From Candidatus Soleaferrea massiliensis AP7 (GTDB lineage: Bacteria > Bacillota > Clostridia > Oscillospirales > Ruminococcaceae), in NCBI RefSeq assembly GCF_000820765.1, contig NZ_CCYH01000044.1, forward strand, positions 1-64,000: DNA of 64,000 nt, given 5' to 3'. A model generated the notes under the pieces. It searched no databases. It was not told the DNA's origin and saw nothing but the letters and a program-made list of their open reading frames with translations. This document shows positions 36,997-46,735 of this stretch, piece by piece (within the stretch, counting starts at the first letter, position 1; each line of letters opens with the position of its first letter). The position numbers were made by a program, and so were the translations under genes.

Positions 36997-38346
36997 TCAG
37001 CAGAGTCTTTCCTTGATTTTATCGGCAATCTTTTCGGCGTATTCGTTGATCTCCGTTTGATTCTTTCCTTCAATCATGACGCGGACCAGCGGTTCTGTTC
37101 CGGATGCCCGGACCAGAATGCGGCCCTCTTCTCCAAGAATTTCTTCATATTTTTGAATCTCCGCAAGGATCTCCTCATCCGAATCAAATTTGCTCTTGCG
37201 CGCATTGTCAACCTTGATGTTGATCAGCACCTGCGGATAGGTCTGCATGGCGCTTGCCAGCTCCTTCGCGGATTTCTTCGTCTCCTTGACGATGTGGGTC
37301 AGCCACAGGCCGGTCAGCTGGCCGTCCCCAGTCGACATGTGGTCCAGCAGGATCACGTGCCCGGACTGCTCGCCGCCGATGTTGTAGCCGCCGCTGAGCA
37401 TCTCTTCCAGGACATAGCGGTCTCCTACCGCCGTTTTCGCGGTGTTGATGCCGTGTTCCTTGGCAAATTTGAAGAAGCCGATGTTCGACATGACCGTCAC
37501 AACCGCCGTATCCTGTTTCAGCTTCCCATGTTCCTTTAAATATCTCGAAATGATGGCGATGATGTTGTCGCCGTCAATCAGATTTCCTTCTCCATCCAGC
37601 GCAAGGCACCGGTCGGCGTCGCCGTCAAACGAGAGGCCAAGGTCATATGCGCCGCCCTTCATAAATCTCTGCAGCTCGTCGATATGGGTGGAGCCGCAGC
37701 CGTCGTTGATGTTGGTGCCGTCAAAATCCCGATGGATGATGGCCACCTGTGCCCCCAGCGAGGTGAACAGCTTCTCCGCCGTCACGCTGGAGCTTCCGTT
37801 TGCACAGTCCATCGCGATGCGCATACCGGTCAGATCGCCGTCCAGCGTGGACTGCAGGTGCTCGATGTAATCATCCAGCGCGCTTTGGCATCTCTTTGGA
37901 CGCCCAATCTGCACACCGGTCTTGAGTTCCTTCTGATAGCTTTTGCTGCGGATGATCGCTTCAATTTCATCCTCGAGACTGTCGGAGAGCTTGAAGCCCT
38001 CTCCGTTGAAGATCTTGATGCCGTTGAACTCAACCGGATTGTGCGACGCCGAAATCATAATGCCCGCATCCGCACCGTAGCGCTTGACCAGATAGGCCAC
38101 CGCCGGGGTCGGCACGACGCCCAGCAGCAGGGTGTCCGCCCCGACCGAGGAAAGTCCCGCTACCAACGCGTTTTCCAGCATGTCGGAGGATATCCGCGTA
38201 TCCTTGCCGATGAGTACGACCGGCTTGTGATGGGACTGTTCGGTCAGTACCATGGCCGCCGCGCGTCCGATGTTGATGGCAAGTTCACAGTCCAGCTCGG
38301 CGTTCGCCACACCGCGCACGCCGTCGGTTCCAAATAATCTACCCAT
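36997..38346 (-). CDS. glmM: Phosphoglucosamine mutase GlmM
   Basis: A 449-residue phosphohexomutase that converts glucosamine-6-phosphate to glucosamine-1-phosphate for peptidoglycan and other amino sugars. It starts GRLFGTDGVRGVAN. The phosphoserine loop is GIMISASHNPVEFNG (Ser101), the metal loop SFDGDADRC near residue 243, and the sugar loop GGEQSGHVI near residue 327. RASGTEPLVRVMIEG lies at the C-terminus. Length and motifs match the family. It also supplies the UDP-GlcNAc pool used by the polysaccharide operon. Confidence 0.97.
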   Translation of the reverse strand: MGRLFGTDGVRGVANAELDCELAINIGRAAAMVLTEQSHHKPVVLIGKDTRISSDMLENALVAGLSSVGADTLLLGVVPTPAVAYLVKRYGADAGIMISASHNPVEFNGIKIFNGEGFKLSDSLEDEIEAIIRSKSYQKELKTGVQIGRPKRCQSALDDYIEHLQSTLDGDLTGMRIAMDCANGSSSVTAEKLFTSLGAQVAIIHRDFDGTNINDGCGSTHIDELQRFMKGGAYDLGLSFDGDADRCLALDGEGNLIDGDNIIAIISRYLKEHGKLKQDTAVVTVMSNIGFFKFAKEHGINTAKTAVGDRYVLEEMLSGGYNIGGEQSGHVILLDHMSTGDGQLTGLWLTHIVKETKKSAKELASAMQTYPQVLINIKVDNARKSKFDSDEEILAEIQKYEEILGEEGRILVRASGTEPLVRVMIEGKNQTEINEYAEKIADKIKERLC

Positions 38347-38533
38347 ATTCTCTATTTCTCCTTTTATCGCTTTATGTAATCAGTCCGCCGCATGCGGGGC
38401 TGTTTGGTTTCGACATGATCATGCAAGGGGAAGCTGCGGCACATCTTCGCATCCTATTCGCGGATGCGGCCGTTTCGTTTCCTTCCTTCATGACGGCCGC
38501 TATGGCTTTTATCGATCTCCTGAAATCGTCTGT

Positions 38534-39589
38534 TTACAGATGAAGCTGTTCCGTTTCATCTCTGCCGCTTCCCGGCATCGGGATGCCCAGATGCTCATAG
38601 CCCAGCGGCGTCACGCAGCGGCCGCGCGGTGTGCGGCTCAAAAAGCCGATTTGCATCAGGTACGGCTCATAGACATCCTCCAGCGTGACCGATTCCTCGC
38701 CGATCGCCGCCGCGAGGGTGTCCAGCCCGACCGGACCGCCCGCGTAATTTTTGATAATCGTCTGCAGCATCAGCCGGTCGATGGCGTCCAGTCCCAGTTC
38801 GTCGACCTCCAAACGCATCAGCGCCTTATCGGTGATCTCCCTGGTGATGACGCCGTCCCCCATGACCTCGGCGAAGTCGCGCACCCGCTTTAAGAACCGG
38901 TTCGCGATACGCGGCGTTCCGCGGGAGCGTTTTGCAAGCTCCATCGCGCCGCTCTCGTCGCAGGGGATATTGAGGATCGATGCGCTCCGCAGGATGATCT
39001 GCGTCAGCTCTTCATCGTTATAAAGCTCGAGCCGCAGCACCACGCCGAACCGGTCGCGCAGCGGCCCGGTCAGCTGTCCGGCCCTTGTGGTCGCGCCGAC
39101 CAGCGTAAAGCGCGGCAGGTCAATGCGGATGGAGCGCGCCGACGGTCCCTTGCCGATGATGATATCCAGCGCATAGTCCTCCATCGCTGGGTAGAGCACC
39201 TCCTCGACACTGCGGGACAACCGGTGGATTTCGTCGATAAACAGGATGTCGTTCTCACTCAGGTTGGTCAGCAGCGCGGCCAGGTCTCCCGGCTTCTCGA
39301 TGGCCGGGCCCGATGTGATGCGGATGCCGACCCCCATCTCGTTTGCGATGATGCCCGAGAGGGTGGTCTTGCCGAGTCCCGGCGGCCCGTACAGCAGCAC
39401 GTGGTCCAGCGGCTCGTTTCTCCGCTTCGCCGCTTCGATGAAAACGGTCAGGTTCTCCTTCGCCTTCTGCTGGCCGATGTATTCCTCGAGCGTCTTCGGC
39501 CGCAGCGAAAACTCCACCTGGCTGTCTTCCTCGAGGTATTCCGGCGCGGCTATGCGGTTTTCCAGATCCATATCGAAATCATTCATCAT
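38534..39589 (-). CDS. ruvB: Holliday junction branch migration ATPase RuvB
   Basis: A 351-residue AAA+ motor. Walker A is [20 protein letters not shown] near residue 65, Walker [13 protein letters not shown] near 115, sensor 1 LVGATTRAG, and the arginine-finger region GPLRDRFGV. The C-terminal winged helix includes [14 protein letters not shown]. It drives branch migration with RuvA at recombination junctions. It starts four bases after ruvA ends on the same strand. Confidence 0.97.
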   Translation of the reverse strand: MMNDFDMDLENRIAAPEYLEEDSQVEFSLRPKTLEEYIGQQKAKENLTVFIEAAKRRNEPLDHVLLYGPPGLGKTTLSGIIANEMGVGIRITSGPAIEKPGDLAALLTNLSENDILFIDEIHRLSRSVEEVLYPAMEDYALDIIIGKGPSARSIRIDLPRFTLVGATTRAGQLTGPLRDRFGVVLRLELYNDEELTQIILRSASILNIPCDESGAMELAKRSRGTPRIANRFLKRVRDFAEVMGDGVITREITDKALMRLEVDELGLDAIDRLMLQTIIKNYAGGPVGLDTLAAAIGEESVTLEDVYEPYLMQIGFLSRTPRGRCVTPLGYEHLGIPMPGSGRDETEQLHL

Positions 39590-39592
39590 GTA

Positions 39593-40192
39593 TTACGCCT
39601 TTCCCGCCAATTGTTTCAGCGCATGCTTGATCAGTTCCTGGACGCTCCGGGTTTCATCCTGCTTGCCCAGCGCCTGCGCGGCTTCGGACTGGCTGTAGCC
39701 CAGCACGACCAGCGCGCTGATCGCTTCGGCGACGTTGCCCGATTCCATCTGCGGAGCGGCCGGCAGGTCGAAGGAATCCGGCAGCTCGACCGATTTCATC
39801 TTGTCCTTCAGCTCCAGCACAATCCTTCCGGCCGATTTCGGCCCGATGCCCGACACCTTGGTCAGGCTTTTTACGTCGTTCGCGATCACGCAGAGCGCGA
39901 ATTTCTCCGGCGTCATCTCCGAAAGTACCGCCAGCGCGGCCTTCGGCCCGATGCCCGAAACGCCCAGAAGCATCCGGAAATAGGAGAGCTCCTGCCTGGT
40001 CAGAAAACCAAAGATGTCAAAAATGTCTTCTTTCACATATACATGGGTATACAGCATTACCTGGGACCCCACCTTCGGCAGGGCCGACAGGGTGGAAAGC
40101 GTTGTATAACATTTATATCCAACGCCGCCGCATTCGATGACGGCGAAATTCTCCTCTGCATGCACATAGGTGCCTCGTATGCTGTAAAACAT
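39593..40192 (-). CDS. ruvA: Holliday junction DNA helicase subunit RuvA
   Basis: A 199-residue junction-binding subunit. The N-terminal OB domain starts MFYSIRGTYVHAEENFAVIE. Two helix-hairpin-helix motifs, LLGVSGIGPKAALAVLS and LTKVSGIGPKSAGRIVLELK, bind the junction DNA. The C-terminal domain near residue 155 (EAISALVVLGYSQSEAAQAL) contacts RuvB. The ruvA-ruvB pair is immediately adjacent, while ruvC lies 2.3 kb upstream, separated by two other genes. Confidence 0.96.
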   Translation of the reverse strand: MFYSIRGTYVHAEENFAVIECGGVGYKCYTTLSTLSALPKVGSQVMLYTHVYVKEDIFDIFGFLTRQELSYFRMLLGVSGIGPKAALAVLSEMTPEKFALCVIANDVKSLTKVSGIGPKSAGRIVLELKDKMKSVELPDSFDLPAAPQMESGNVAEAISALVVLGYSQSEAAQALGKQDETRSVQELIKHALKQLAGKA

Positions 40193-40449
40193 CGTCTTAT
40201 CCTCTCATCCTCTGGTACCCGCGAAACGTTTCTGCGTTTCGCCGCCCCTCGGGGGCGTACCTCTTTTTCTTTCGAACGGCAGATTTTCGGGAAGGCCGTC
40301 CGCGGTCTTCCCCAATCTGCCGGTATTTTTTATCCTGCAGATTGACGCCGCGATGCCCTTCCGTATTGGATGCACGGTTCAATCTGCGTATCCCATATAC
40401 AGATTATCGCGCCCGCTTCGATCCTATCATCCGTTTACACGGATATTGA

Positions 40450-40650
40450 TCATGGGCGAGATGTCCCTTTCAGCCGCCGCTTCCAGCTTTTCAGCTTCTG
40501 ATAGGCACGGTCGGGCAGAATACCGATCATCTCGAAGCACAGTGCGAACCCGAACAGCATCCCCAGAAGCAGTTCCGGGGTTTCATCAAAGACATTCAGC
40601 AGCAAAAATACGCCAAACAGGCACAGGCCTATGCGAAGCTCCTTGCGCAT
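40450..40650 (-). CDS. Small hypothetical membrane protein
   Basis: A 66-residue protein with two hydrophobic helices (LRIGLCLFGVFLLLNVF and LLLGMLFGFALCFEMIGI) and a basic tail (KSWKRRLKGTSRP). AGGAGG precedes three consecutive ATG codons; the third, at 40650, has the best spacing. I do not recognise the family. It lies in the same direction between the aminopeptidase and ruvA genes. The strong ribosome site is the main reason to call it real. Confidence 0.6.
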   Translation of the reverse strand: MRKELRIGLCLFGVFLLLNVFDETPELLLGMLFGFALCFEMIGILPDRAYQKLKSWKRRLKGTSRP

Positions 40651-40822
40651 CATCATTCCTCCTATCTGTGACATTCCGACAAGAGAGAAGCCGGTTTCCT
40701 CCTCGGCAAATTCCGGTGTCCCCTGTATGGACTGTACGGGCACGCTTTCCTGCGCCGTCAGTCCTCTCTATATAAAGACTTCCATTATAAAGTTCCATTT
40801 ATTATCCTGATGCTTTGCGGCG

Positions 40823-42055
40823 TCACACCGCCCATCTTCCCTGATGGAACAGGATGGTTTCCTGCCCGTCCTTCGAGACAGCTGTAATTTCCATATCCTC
40901 GGTTCCGATCATGAAGTCGATGTGCGTCATCGAATCGTTTGCGCCGGCTGCCTTCAGTTCGTCTTTGCTCATCTGCAGGCCGCCTTTGATACAGGATGCG
41001 TATGCGCGTCCCAACGCCAGATGGCAGGCCGCATTCTCATCAAACAGTGTGTTGTAGAACAGCGTGCGCAGCCTGGATATCGGCGAGCCTGCCGGCACCA
41101 GCGCCACCTCGCCGAGCATCGATGCGCCCTCGTCGGTTTCAAGCAGGCGTTTCAGCGCCTCTTCCCCTTTTGCCGCCTGATAGGAAACAACCTTGCCATT
41201 TTGGAAGGTCAGGCTGAAATTCTCGATCAGACTGCCCTGATAGCACAGCGGCATCGATGCGACGGCGGTTCCGTCGACACGCTCACGGTGCGGCAGACAG
41301 AAGACCTCCTCGGTCGGCATGTTCGGGAAAAAGGCGACCCCATGCGCGGTGCGTTCCGCGCCGCCGGCCCAGACATGGCCCTCGGGCAGCTCGAGCGTGA
41401 GGTCGGTTCCATTCGAAGCCTTGAAATGCAGCCTGGCAAATTGTCTTTCGTTCAGGTAGGCAACCTTCTCATTTAAATAGGCGTGATGCCGCTCCCAGGC
41501 CGCAACCGGGTCGTCGAGGTCGGCGCGCACCGTCTTCAAGATTGCCTGCCAGAGCTTCTCGACCGCTTCGACCGCTTCGCAGTCCGGATAAACCTTTTTT
41601 GCCCAGGCCGCCGTCGGCACCGAGACGACATTCCACGCGATGCCGTTGACGTCCAAGATATCGTAGAAAGGCTTGAACGCCTGGAAACTTGCCTTCGTCG
41701 CGGCGTCCAGCTTGGCCGAATCGACCAACTGGAACAGGTCGGGATCCTGCGCGGCAATCGATACAAAGGCCGCGCCGCGCCTTGCGTAGTAGTTGTTCGA
41801 CTCGGCGATCCAGTCCGGCACCGACTCAAACACCTCAAGCGGGGAATGGGTGTACTTGATCTTCGAAAACTTTTCGTCGTCCCACAGGATGGTGACCTCC
41901 CGTGCGCCTGCCGCATAGCCCGCTTCGGCAATCTGCCGCGCAAACGGCGCGCACTCTATCGGGGAACGGATCAACAATTCCTGATCCTTCTGTATGTTGA
42001 CGCCCATTTTAACAATCAGGGCGGCGTAGTTCTGTAACTGCCGTTCTGTCGGCAT
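40823..42055 (-). CDS. M29 family aminopeptidase
   Basis: A 410-residue metallo-aminopeptidase of the AmpS/PepS/AmpT (M29) family. It starts RQLQNYAALIVKMGVNIQKD. The metal-binding C-terminal region includes ELPEGHVWAGGAERTAHG, NMPTEEVFCLPHRERVDGTA near residue 245 and SMTHIDFMIGTEDMEI near the end, with conserved Glu, His and Asp ligands. It trims N-terminal residues from peptides in the cytoplasm. The ATG at 42055 follows AGAGG; the frame is open 22 codons further but without a site. Confidence 0.92.
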   Translation of the reverse strand: MPTERQLQNYAALIVKMGVNIQKDQELLIRSPIECAPFARQIAEAGYAAGAREVTILWDDEKFSKIKYTHSPLEVFESVPDWIAESNNYYARRGAAFVSIAAQDPDLFQLVDSAKLDAATKASFQAFKPFYDILDVNGIAWNVVSVPTAAWAKKVYPDCEAVEAVEKLWQAILKTVRADLDDPVAAWERHHAYLNEKVAYLNERQFARLHFKASNGTDLTLELPEGHVWAGGAERTAHGVAFFPNMPTEEVFCLPHRERVDGTAVASMPLCYQGSLIENFSLTFQNGKVVSYQAAKGEEALKRLLETDEGASMLGEVALVPAGSPISRLRTLFYNTLFDENAACHLALGRAYASCIKGGLQMSKDELKAAGANDSMTHIDFMIGTEDMEITAVSKDGQETILFHQGRWAV

Positions 42056-42392
42056 GGCCAAAACCTCTTTTCTTTTCAGCTTACGCGGATGTTTTCCGCG
42101 GCTTGATTCTATCAAATTCAATGGTCCGAATTCCGCGCCGCCCGGCTCCCACTTTAAAGAGAAGGGCCGGCAATCAGCATTTCGCTTTTATATCGGCTGA
42201 CGCGCGGCACTGTCCTTTCCATGCGCAGCAGGAAATACATACATTGCCGTGTTCTGCGCTTCTATTCCGATCGTATGCTCTTGATAACCGCCGCTGTGCC
42301 GCGTTATCAAACGACTGCAGCTTCAGATGCAGATATGTAGATGAATGGACGATCTGTTGTCTCTTCTATGTAAAACTTTTCCCGGATTACCG
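42056..42392. other. Intergenic stretch without recognised features
   Basis: About 340 bases upstream of the aminopeptidase gene. No gene, terminator or structured element is evident; degenerate tandem repeats begin at 42393. Confidence 0.5.
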
Positions 42393-42545
42393 CCTGCCAC
42401 AGCATACACAGCTCAAAACCCACACTTGGGCCAGATCCGGTACGGAGGTTTGACACACCTGTCACAGCATGCACAGATAAAAATCCGCGCCCGAGACAGA
42501 TTCTGCACGGCAGATTTGATCATGCTGTCACAGCATGCGCAGACG
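42393..42545. repeat. Degenerate 65-66-bp tandem repeat overlapping the ruvC end
   Basis: The motif CCTGTCACAGCATGCACAG recurs at 42393, 42458 and 42524 (65 and 66 bases apart) with weaker similarity in between. The third copy forms the last codons and stop of ruvC. Confidence 0.7.
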
Positions 42546-43016
42546 GGAACCCGCGCTGTGCGCATGACAGATGGCAATGGCCAGCGCATCCGCCGTATCG
42601 TCCGGCTTGGGTACCTCCTTGAGGTGCAGGATCATGCGGGTCATCTCCATGACCTGCTTCTTGACCGCTTTGCCATATCCCACCACGGCCTGCTTGACCT
42701 GCAGCGGCGTATATTCAAAGATCGGCACCTGCCTTTCAATGGCCGACAGCAGCATGACGCCGCGCGCCTGCGCCACATCGATGGCGGTCTTCTGATTGGA
42801 TGTGAAATAGAGCCGTTCAATCGCCATGGCCTGCGGATGAAAATTGTCCAGCAGGTAGCACATCCCCTCGTGGATGATTTTCAGCCGTTCTTCAAATGGC
42901 TGCTTCGCCGCGGTTGTGATGGCCCCGTAATGGAGCACCTCAAATTTTGCCCGCTCGTATCGAATCAGGCCGTAGCCGACAATCGCGTAGCCGGGATCGA
43001 TGCCCAGTATAATCAT
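42528..43016 (-). CDS. ruvC: Holliday junction resolvase RuvC
   Basis: A 162-residue RNase H-fold nuclease that cuts Holliday junctions. The N-terminus MIILGIDPGYAIVGYGLIRY holds the first catalytic Asp. MAIERLYFTSNQKTAIDVAQ gives the Glu near residue 66, and PKPDDTADALAIAICHAH the C-terminal Asp pair. Length is normal. Its final residues (HSAGSRLRML) are encoded by one unit of a degenerate tandem repeat, so the natural C-terminus may have been altered by the repeat. The gene is separated from ruvAB by the aminopeptidase and a small gene. Confidence 0.95.
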   Translation of the reverse strand: MIILGIDPGYAIVGYGLIRYERAKFEVLHYGAITTAAKQPFEERLKIIHEGMCYLLDNFHPQAMAIERLYFTSNQKTAIDVAQARGVMLLSAIERQVPIFEYTPLQVKQAVVGYGKAVKKQVMEMTRMILHLKEVPKPDDTADALAIAICHAHSAGSRLRML

Positions 43017-43208
43017 CTTTCAGCTTCCTTATCCAAATATTTCTGTATCCAAACTGTATAATCCTCTATAAAACCGCCAATATTCTTATTATTCTATCAT
43101 AGAACGATGGATTTATCAATTTCGCATCGGAACTTTATTCATATAGCATATGAAAATTCAAATTTCATCTTATTTTCTTGTAATAATACACAAATCTCGA
43201 AAAAGGGA

Positions 43209-43237
43209 TTGATTTTTGGTGAATCCTGTAGTATAAT
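43209..43237 (+). promoter_or_regulatory. Promoter of tRNA-Val
   Basis: TTGATT (43209-43214), 17 bases, TATAAT (43232-43237), 31 bases before the tRNA. Confidence 0.85.
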
Positions 43238-43268
43238 CTAGAAGTCGTCAGAAAGACCAATCATATAT

Positions 43269-43344
43269 GAACGATTAGCTCAGCTGGTAGAGCACCTGCT
43301 TGACGTGCAGGGGGTCAGGGGTTCAAGTCCCTTATCGTTCACCA
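43269..43344 (+). tRNA. tRNA-Val (anticodon GAC)
   Basis: Cloverleaf with acceptor GAACGAT pairing with ATCGTTC, AGCTCAGCTGGTAGAGC in the D-arm, anticodon stem CCTGC/GCAGG with loop TTGACGT (GAC), T-loop GGTTCAAGTCC, and encoded CCA. It decodes GUC and GUU. Confidence 0.97.
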
Positions 43345-43424
43345 GGGGTGCTGTTCCTGCAATAGTGGGGGCGGCATTATTTTGCCCAAAATTAGATTCC
43401 AAATATTTGAATATTCTTCGAAAC

Positions 43425-43473
43425 GGGACGCGTTGACCGCCGCTTTTAAAGCTGTGGTCCGCGTCCCTTTTTT
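43425..43473 (+). terminator. Terminator downstream of tRNA-Val
   Basis: Outer stem GGGACGCG/CGCGTCCC encloses a second paired segment (GACC/GGTC) and is followed by six T. It lies 80 bases beyond the tRNA. Confidence 0.8.
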
Positions 43474-43619
43474 GATTTCCCGCCGCTGTCAGGAGGCCCG
43501 CGCATCCTGAAAAGCCGTCTCTTATCCGTTCGCAGGATATGGCCCTGTCCATCCTGCGCCGCATCCCGTCACACACCGATGATACCGGAGGTTTGGACAG
43601 CTTCTCTGATACCGGCGGA

Positions 43620-44561
43620 CTAACCCAGTTCTCCGACGGTGATCTGCTCGCACAGGCGCCGCACATCCTCCCTGCGGGGCGGATGCGTGCCGTCGAGCAG
43701 GACGGATGCGCTGCCGAACGCCGCCGCCAGCTCTACGCATCGTTCGGGCGTTTCGCCGCCCGCAAGCCCCAGCAGGAATCCGGCCAAGGCGTTGTCCCCC
43801 GCGCCGACGGTGTTGACCGCCTTCACCGACGGAACCGACGCCGCCAGAATCCGCCGCGGCGTAACCAGCGCCAAACCGTCCGAGCCAAGGCTCAGCAGGA
43901 TCTGTTCAATGCCCTTGCCGGCATACTTCTGCGCCCGGCGCATGGCCTGCTGTGCCTCGAGTTTTTTTTGATTGGTCATTCGGCAGAATTCCTCGAGGTT
44001 CGGCTTGATCAGATATGGTTTCAGTTCCATCAGCTGCCCGATATGCAGCGCCGATGTATCGAGTACCAGACGGCCTGCCTTCGCAGATATCTCCTTTACA
44101 AAGGTGCCGAACATCGCGGCGTCCATCCCTTCGGGCAGGCTTCCCGACACCACCAGAATGGTGTCCTCATCGCTCGCTTCCCGGACCATCCGCGCCAGGA
44201 TGCGCAGCCGTTTTTCATCGGCCTGCAGCCCGTTTCGGTTGACCTTATAAAACCTTCCGTCCTCGGTGATGATATGGATATTTTCGCGCACCGCGCCTTC
44301 GGCCGGCACATAGTGGCATCGGATGCCCTCCTGTTTTAACAGGCTGAGATACTCCGCCGCGCTGCGTTCGCCGCAGAGGAAGAACGCCGGCGTGTCGACG
44401 CCGAATTTCTTCAATGTCCGGGAGATGTTGACGCCCTTGCCACCCGCCTGGTATTCCTCGCGGCTTGTGCGGCACACCTCGCCGTCCTCGAGTCTCTTCA
44501 CCCAGAGACTGGTGTCAATCGCCGGATTCAAGGTGACGGTCAGCACCTTCTCATGCATCAT
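43620..44561 (-). CDS. PfkB-family 1-phosphofructokinase/tagatose-6-phosphate kinase-like
   Basis: A 313-residue ribokinase-fold sugar kinase. It starts KVLTVTLNPAIDTSLWVKRL, has the substrate-binding EYQAGGKGVNISRTLKKFG near residue 38 and the catalytic VNTVGAGDNALAGFLLGLAG near residue 248. These patterns group it with FruK, LacC and PfkB enzymes acting on hexose phosphates. The natural substrate is unclear because no PTS or tagatose genes are near. It overlaps the cysS end by 11 bases. Confidence 0.88.
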   Translation of the reverse strand: MMHEKVLTVTLNPAIDTSLWVKRLEDGEVCRTSREEYQAGGKGVNISRTLKKFGVDTPAFFLCGERSAAEYLSLLKQEGIRCHYVPAEGAVRENIHIITEDGRFYKVNRNGLQADEKRLRILARMVREASDEDTILVVSGSLPEGMDAAMFGTFVKEISAKAGRLVLDTSALHIGQLMELKPYLIKPNLEEFCRMTNQKKLEAQQAMRRAQKYAGKGIEQILLSLGSDGLALVTPRRILAASVPSVKAVNTVGAGDNALAGFLLGLAGGETPERCVELAAAFGSASVLLDGTHPPRREDVRRLCEQITVGELG

Positions 44562-45960
44562 TTTCCCTTCTCCATTTGACGCCGTTCGGGGTGTCTTCCA
44601 GCAGGATGCCCATCTCTTTCAGATCGTCGCGGATCTTATCGGCCATGGCAAAATTTTTATACTGCCTGGCCTGCTGCCGCTGTTCGATCAGGCTTTCAAT
44701 CTGCACGTCGATGTTCTCCGTGTTGCGGTTGTACACAAGGCCCAGCACGCCGGTCAGCTCGTCGAAGAGCTTCATGGCCTCCTCGAGATACTGTCTCGAA
44801 TAGCTGCCGCTGCCGGCAATGGCGGTGTTGATATCCTTGACCAGCTCAAAAATCGCCGCGATTGCATCCGCGGTGTTGAGGTCGTCGTCCATCGCGTCGA
44901 TAAACTGCTGCTTGCGCTGCGCGAGCCGCTCCAGCTGAACGTCCTCGTCCGCGCCCCGCTCGTCTCCGGCGCTTTTCAGCTCAAAGTCCAGATTGTCACG
45001 GCAGTTGTAGAGACGTTCCAGCGACGACTGGCACTGCTTGATGACGTCGAGGCTGTAGTTGATCGGGCTGCGGTAATGCGCCTGCAGCATCATGAACTTG
45101 ATCGGTTCATAGCCGAACTGGTTGGCGACCTCGCGGGTGGTGAAGAAGTTGCCCAGAGATTTGGACATCTTTTTGTTGTCGACGTTGATATATCCGTTGT
45201 GCATCCAGAAATGCGCGTACGGCTTGCCGGTGCAGCATTCGCCCTGCGCGATCTCATTCTCATGGTGCGGGAAGATCAGGTCCTGCCCGCCGCAGTGGAT
45301 GTCGATGGTCTCTCCCAAATATTTGCGGATCATGGCGGTGCATTCGATGTGCCATCCGGGACGTCCGGGGCCCCACGGGGATTCCCAGGCCGGTTCGCCC
45401 GGCTTTGCGCCCTTCCAGAGCACAAAGTCCAGCGGGTCCTCCTTCTGCTGGCTGACGTCGATGCGCGCGCCGGCAGTCAGGTCGTCGATCGGCATATGCG
45501 AAAGCTTGCCATACTCCTCGAAATGCAGCGTGCGGAAGTAGACGTCGCCGTCCTTTGCATAGGCGTAGTCCTTGTCCACCAGCGTCTTCACGATGTCGAT
45601 GATCATGTCGATCGTTTCCGTCGCTTTCGGATGGTAGGTTGCTTCCCGGATATTGAGTCCCTTTGCATCGCGCTCGTACTCCCGGATGTACTTTTCCGCC
45701 AACTCCTTGACGGTGGTATTCTCTTCCTTCGCACGGTTGATCAGCTTGTCGTCGATATCGGTGAAGTTCTGCACAAAAATAACCTTGTAGCCGCGGTATT
45801 CCAGATACCGGCGCAGTGTATCGAATACACAGATAGGCCTGGCGTTGCCTATATGGATAAAGTTGTACACGGTCGGTCCGCAGGCATACATTTTGATCTC
45901 TCCCGGCGTGATGGGTACAAGTTCTTCCTTCTGTCTGGTCAGCGTGTTGTAGACTCTCAT
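44551..45960 (-). CDS. cysS: Cysteinyl-tRNA synthetase
   Basis: A 469-residue class I synthetase that charges tRNA-Cys. The HIGH motif appears as NFIHIGNARPICVFDTL near residue 30 and KMSKS as NKKMSKSLGNFF near residue 267. Zinc ligands include Cys in MYACGPTVYN and the WHIECTAMIRKYLGETIDIH region. The C-terminal helical anticodon domain (LIEQRQQARQYKNFAMADKI) is complete. AAAGGAGAAG precedes the ATG. It is downstream of cysE, separated by a gap holding repeat copy C. Confidence 0.97.
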   Translation of the reverse strand: MRVYNTLTRQKEELVPITPGEIKMYACGPTVYNFIHIGNARPICVFDTLRRYLEYRGYKVIFVQNFTDIDDKLINRAKEENTTVKELAEKYIREYERDAKGLNIREATYHPKATETIDMIIDIVKTLVDKDYAYAKDGDVYFRTLHFEEYGKLSHMPIDDLTAGARIDVSQQKEDPLDFVLWKGAKPGEPAWESPWGPGRPGWHIECTAMIRKYLGETIDIHCGGQDLIFPHHENEIAQGECCTGKPYAHFWMHNGYINVDNKKMSKSLGNFFTTREVANQFGYEPIKFMMLQAHYRSPINYSLDVIKQCQSSLERLYNCRDNLDFELKSAGDERGADEDVQLERLAQRKQQFIDAMDDDLNTADAIAAIFELVKDINTAIAGSGSYSRQYLEEAMKLFDELTGVLGLVYNRNTENIDVQIESLIEQRQQARQYKNFAMADKIRDDLKEMGILLEDTPNGVKWRRENDA

Positions 45961-46290
45961 AAATCTTCTCCTTTTGCATCTTCTGTGGTGGACTGTTGAT
46001 TCGATACTTCGTTAATTCTATAGTATACGATAGAGTTTAAGAAATAAACCATATATTTGGAAATGTAATGACAAATATGTATCTTTTTTGCCACCGGCAT
46101 TGGATGGCCGGCGGCACCTTGGTGGTGTTTGCCGGATTTCGCCGATTTGCCGCGGGGCTTGTCATATAAGGGCTTGGACGGCTTTATCCTGCGCCGCCGC
46201 ACGGTGTTCCATTCATGTTCGCCGATGAGTCTTGGCTGGTGGTTGCTGCACCGCTGTTTTCCAGCGGTTTCACTGGGTCTGCCAGGATGC

Positions 46291-46570
46291 CTTGGCCGGG
46301 TGGCAGTTACTCTTTTGCCGGCCAAAAGAGTAACCAGAAAAGGCCGTTCAAGGGGACTGACGCCCCCTTGAAAATCCCCCAATCACGCAGCTTATTCCGA
46401 ATTGGACAATTTCTGCTTCGTGATGACGGCTCTCTGCCCGCCATGGCGCGGTTCAGAGGCACGACGGTGCACAGCGCTTTTTATAATGCCCCGTTCTGTC
46501 GCTGCTGGAATACCTCTTCTTTTCAACGGCGTCTCGTTTAGCCTCATTGTCCCTGCCACGCCATGGAAAA
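46291..46570 (-). repeat. Dispersed hairpin repeat, copy C
   Basis: A full copy of about 280 bp in the same orientation as B. The perfect 12-bp GTTAC hairpin is at 46306-46334 (5-base loop) and the G/C-run hairpin at 46350-46369. CCCCCAATCACGCAGCTT and TAGCCTCATTG are shared with B. It splits cysE from cysS on their coding strand side, within an otherwise empty 775-bp gap. Confidence 0.87.
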
Positions 46571-46735
46571 AAATCGGCCTTGCCGTTTCGCTATGTTCAG
46601 ATGAAAACACTTCTTTTTCCGGGTACATATCATACAACAGCATCAAATGTTATCCACCGTTTTTATACACTGCAGATGCCTGCATGTTTGCTGTTCCTTT
46701 ACCGGCACATTCCACCAAATGGGTTTATATCTTGT

